Below, piece after piece: positions 14,601-14,888 of a stretch of 14,888 bases of DNA. Positions within the stretch are counted from its first letter, which is position 1. Each line of letters opens with the position of its first letter. The notes under the pieces are model-generated. The model saw only the letters and a program-made list of their open reading frames with translations. It was not told where the DNA came from and did not search any database. Source of the DNA: Gammaproteobacteria bacterium (GTDB taxonomy: Bacteria; Pseudomonadota; Gammaproteobacteria; UBA6429; Thiohalophilaceae). The position numbers and the translations under genes were made by a program. The stretch is taken from positions 1 through 14,888 of the forward strand of contig JAHEIJ010000021.1 of assembly GCA_024639445.1 (NCBI GenBank), in the 5' to 3' direction.

Positions 14601-14888
14601 TTATGGCGCAATTTCATGTTTGATCGGATCATGACTAAACTGCTGATTATAAAGATGATTTACATCATCATGGGGAAGGCTGAGCATGGGTGCCAGGCAG
14701 GTAAAGATGCCTCCTGCCATTAAAGCATCACCTCGAGCAGTATGCCGATCTATGACTTTGATTTTGCAGCAATCGGCTACCTCTTCCAGTGAGTATTGTC
14801 CGATGCGGCCGGTATGACTGGTAAACAATAACATAGTGTCCAGGTAGGGGTTACGCAATTGACATTTGATTTCCCGTTTGAAGTATTT
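14601..14888 (-). CDS. DEDDh 3'-5' exonuclease, C-terminal part (cut by right edge)
   Basis: The last 95 codons of a gene entering from the right edge; the frame is open to base 14888. It contains LRNPYLDTMLLF, then YSLEEVADCCKIKVIDRHTARGDALMAGGIF, where HTARGD matches the HxAxxD Exo III motif of DnaQ/PolC-like exonucleases. The Exo I and II motifs would lie outside the window. Such PolIII-epsilon-like exonucleases are often found next to acs, commonly with a CBS/nucleotidyltransferase protein and an acetate symporter; those would lie beyond the right edge. The N-terminus and full length cannot be seen. Confidence 0.85.
   Translation of the reverse strand, partial: KYFKREIKCQLRNPYLDTMLLFTSHTGRIGQYSLEEVADCCKIKVIDRHTARGDALMAGGIFTCLAPMLSLPHDDVNHLYNQQFSHDPIKHEIAP

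Overview
The window reads as chromosome of a sulfur-oxidising gammaproteobacterium. The evidence is the block tRNA-fMet, rimP, nusA, infB, rbfA, truB, rpsO, pnp (the gammaproteobacterial order), a soxYZ pair and a periplasmic DsrE-like protein. The species cannot be named from the sequence.

Left third (1-3380), the accessory and most interesting part. A possible divergent gene runs off the left edge. It is followed by an NtrC-type response regulator for sigma-54 (183-1553), a secreted DsrE/F-like protein (1736-2206) and, facing it, soxY and soxZ on the minus strand (3212-2388). The two transcription units converge on two back-to-back terminators (about 2232-2258 and 2334-2359). Both units have a near-consensus -24/-12 sigma-54 promoter: TGGAAC-N5-TTGCA at 1678-1693 (+) and TGGTAC-N5-TTGCT at 3278-3263 (-). 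About 100-120 bp upstream of each predicted start lies a palindrome with the same 11-base core, TGCAGTTTGCA. The neighbouring activator probably binds these sites and switches on both units. I infer a compact two-component/sigma-54 sulfur regulon here; nothing in the sequence identifies the signal it senses.

Middle (3499-12204). An initiator tRNA with its own sigma-70 promoter and terminator precedes the translation/transcription operon rimP-nusA-infB-rbfA-truB-rpsO-pnp. This operon has a promoter and a terminator-like hairpin in the rimP leader, a second promoter before rpsO, and a strong terminator after pnp that also lies beyond the end of the convergent acs gene.

Right part (12254-14888), all on the minus strand. 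A truncated DEDDh 3'-5' exonuclease gene enters from the right edge, then comes a small two-helix membrane protein of unknown role, then acetyl-CoA synthetase (acs). The spacing suggests one transcript. A long imperfect inverted repeat spans the stop codon of the small membrane gene, in what would be the acs leader.

No insertion sequence, CRISPR array or phage gene was seen. Most other open frames are antisense shadows of the genes listed.
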